Positions 51,301 to 52,550 of a stretch of 52,550 nt of DNA are shown here, one piece after another. Source of the DNA: MVRV01 sp964469905 (GTDB taxonomy: Bacteria > Desulfobacterota > Syntrophia > Syntrophales > Smithellaceae). The position numbers and the translations under genes are program-made. The stretch's first letter is position 1, and each line of letters begins with the position of its first letter. The notes under the pieces are model-generated. The model saw nothing but the letters and a program-made list of their open reading frames with translations, searched no databases and was not told where the DNA came from. The stretch covers positions 1 to 52,550 of the forward strand of contig CAYXZW010000020.1 of the NCBI GenBank assembly GCA_964469905.1, given 5' to 3'.

Positions 51301-52550
51301 ATGGAAAAGAAGCCTTACACTCCGATCATTCCGGAATTGACGAAAAATGCAATCACTGTTCTCGAGCGACGCTACCTCAAGCGCGACAAAGAAGGGAAGG
51401 TTTTGGAGACCCCCGGCCAGATGTTCCGGCGTGTGGCTGAATCTATTGCCGCCGCCGATCTGAAGTTCAACGAAAAGGCGGATACTGCGCCGATTGCGGA
51501 AGAATTCTATCGCATGATGACACAGTTGGAATTCCTGCCTAACTCACCGACCCTGATGAATGCCGGACGGGAATTGGGGCAGCTGTCCGCCTGTTTTGTG
51601 TTACCCGTGGGTGATTCCATGGAAGAAATTTTCGATGCCGTGAAATATACCGCGCTGATTCATAAATCCGGCGGCGGCACAGGATTTTCTTTTTCCCGTC
51701 TACGGCCGGCCAATGATGTCGTTTTAACCACTACCGGCATTTCGAGCGGACCGATTTCTTTCATGCGCGTTTTTGATGTGGCCACGGAAACGATCAAGCA
51801 AGGCGGCACGAGGCGCGGTGCCAATATGGGTATTTTGCGTGTTGACCATCCGGATATTATGGATTTCATCATGTGCAAGGCCGATAAAAAGCAGTTAAAT
51901 AATTTTAATATTTCCGTCGGTTTAACAGAAGCCTTCATGAAAGCCGTCGAAAAAGATGAAAATTATGACATCATCAATCCCCGTGACGGACAGGTTTCGG
52001 GAACGCTCAACGCCCGTAAGGTTTTCTCACGAATTATTACTCAGGCCTGGGAAAACGGTGAGCCGGGTATTGTCTTCCTCGACCGCCTGAACCGCGACAA
52101 TCCAACACCTCACGTCGGCGAAATCGAATCAACAAACCCTTGTGGCGAGCAGCCGCTGCTGCCCTATGAATCCTGCAATCTCGGTTCGATCAACTTAAGC
52201 AAAATGATTAAAGACAGACAGATTGACTGGACAAGGCTGAAAGAGGTTGTTCGGCTGGCCGTGCATTTTCTGGATAATGTCGTGGAGGTGAACAAATATC
52301 CACTTCCCCAGATTGCTCAGATGACGCAGGCGAACCGTAAAATCGGTCTGGGTGTTATGGGTTGGGCGGATATGCTGATCGGTCTGGGCATTCCTTATGG
52401 CACCGAAGAGGCCATTGAGCTTGCCCAAAAAGTAATGCAGTTTATCAATGAGCAGGGACACGGCGCGTCTCATGAGTTGGCCAAACAGCGCGGCCCCTTC
52501 CCGAATTTTAAGGGCTCCATCTATGATAAAAAAGGTCAGCCGCCTATGCG
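51301..52550 (+). CDS. nrdJ: Class II (adenosylcobalamin-dependent) ribonucleotide reductase, 3' end beyond window
   Basis: 416 codons visible, open to the window edge. It reduces ribonucleotides to deoxyribonucleotides with a B12-derived radical, without needing oxygen. Motifs: QLEFLPNSPTLMNAGR, LSACFVLPVGDS (substrate-side Cys), KSGGGTGFSFSRLRP, GGTRRGANMGIL, and active-site ESTNPCGEQPLLPYESCNLG (Asn, Cys, Glu). AGGAG lies 10 nt before the ATG. It lies behind a promoter with two NrdR boxes. No small subunit gene is expected for this class. Confidence 0.95.
   Translation, partial: MEKKPYTPIIPELTKNAITVLERRYLKRDKEGKVLETPGQMFRRVAESIAAADLKFNEKADTAPIAEEFYRMMTQLEFLPNSPTLMNAGRELGQLSACFVLPVGDSMEEIFDAVKYTALIHKSGGGTGFSFSRLRPANDVVLTTTGISSGPISFMRVFDVATETIKQGGTRRGANMGILRVDHPDIMDFIMCKADKKQLNNFNISVGLTEAFMKAVEKDENYDIINPRDGQVSGTLNARKVFSRIITQAWENGEPGIVFLDRLNRDNPTPHVGEIESTNPCGEQPLLPYESCNLGSINLSKMIKDRQIDWTRLKEVVRLAVHFLDNVVEVNKYPLPQIAQMTQANRKIGLGVMGWADMLIGLGIPYGTEEAIELAQKVMQFINEQGHGASHELAKQRGPFPNFKGSIYDKKGQPPM

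Overview
The window looks like a piece of a Gram-negative, probably anaerobic, Desulfobacterota (deltaproteobacterial, Syntrophales-like) chromosome. The inference rests on an LPS-assembly lipoprotein (lptE) behind leuS, a class II (B12-dependent) ribonucleotide reductase, a pyruvoyl-dependent arginine decarboxylase, a short glutaredoxin-like selenoprotein with an in-frame UGA, and a large PAS hybrid kinase. No rRNA or other taxonomic marker is present, so the assignment stays tentative.

Layout. (1) 1-5515: a translation and RNA block, with prfA (cut by the window edge), rpmE and rho on the minus strand, then a DEAD-box helicase and a patatin-like lipoprotein on the plus strand. (2) 5646-9672: a FabK/nitronate-monooxygenase-type flavoenzyme and a four-PAS hybrid histidine kinase. 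(3) 9849-17828, minus strand: a MurU/AmgK-like nucleotidyltransferase and sugar kinase pair, leuS, lptE, a family 2 glycosyltransferase, a HIT/GalT-like protein and an M15 peptidase, i.e. a mostly envelope-related series. (4) 17947-20853: a Fic protein with a palindromic operator-like site, a TfoX-domain protein, a decayed stretch and a broken P1-family peptidase. (5) 20941-23983: two GC-rich genes for PLP-dependent amino acid decarboxylases (histidine-type and aspartate 4-type), both with clear Sec signal peptides, which is unusual for this enzyme class.

(6) 24061-37598: a very AT-rich integrated element of about 13.5 kb. It is inserted in a tRNA-Thr(CGT) gene and bounded by a perfect 49-bp direct repeat (attL/attR). 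The intact tRNA lies at the right end and the tyrosine integrase at the left end. The left half carries the integrase, a strong sigma70-type promoter with a long structured leader, two unknown genes, a phage replication-protein-O-like gene followed by iteron-like repeats, and a second, minimal tyrosine recombinase. The right half is a minus-strand series of mostly exported or membrane proteins (two paralogues with a FlgT-like N-domain, one of them with a CsgG-like C-domain, an Adhesin_E-like lipoprotein, two membrane proteins, a small exported protein) with a McrA-like HNH endonuclease and a DUF5677-like protein among them. A 50-residue ribbon-helix-helix protein lies near the right end. No capsid, tail, relaxase or conjugation gene was seen. 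This envelope cluster is the best candidate in the window for an undescribed system.

(7) 37698-52550: ordinary chromosome again. It holds truA and an NlpC/P60 lipoprotein (minus); a CNMP-domain protein, the Uxx-star-type selenoprotein, a rubrerythrin-like protein, arginine decarboxylase, cheW, an alpha/beta hydrolase, an orphan ParA, a DMT transporter, an SDR and a Nudix hydrolase (plus); lemA, a nucleotidyltransferase and a TPM-domain protein (minus); then a radical SAM protein and nrdJ (plus, running off the end), whose promoter contains two well-placed NrdR boxes.
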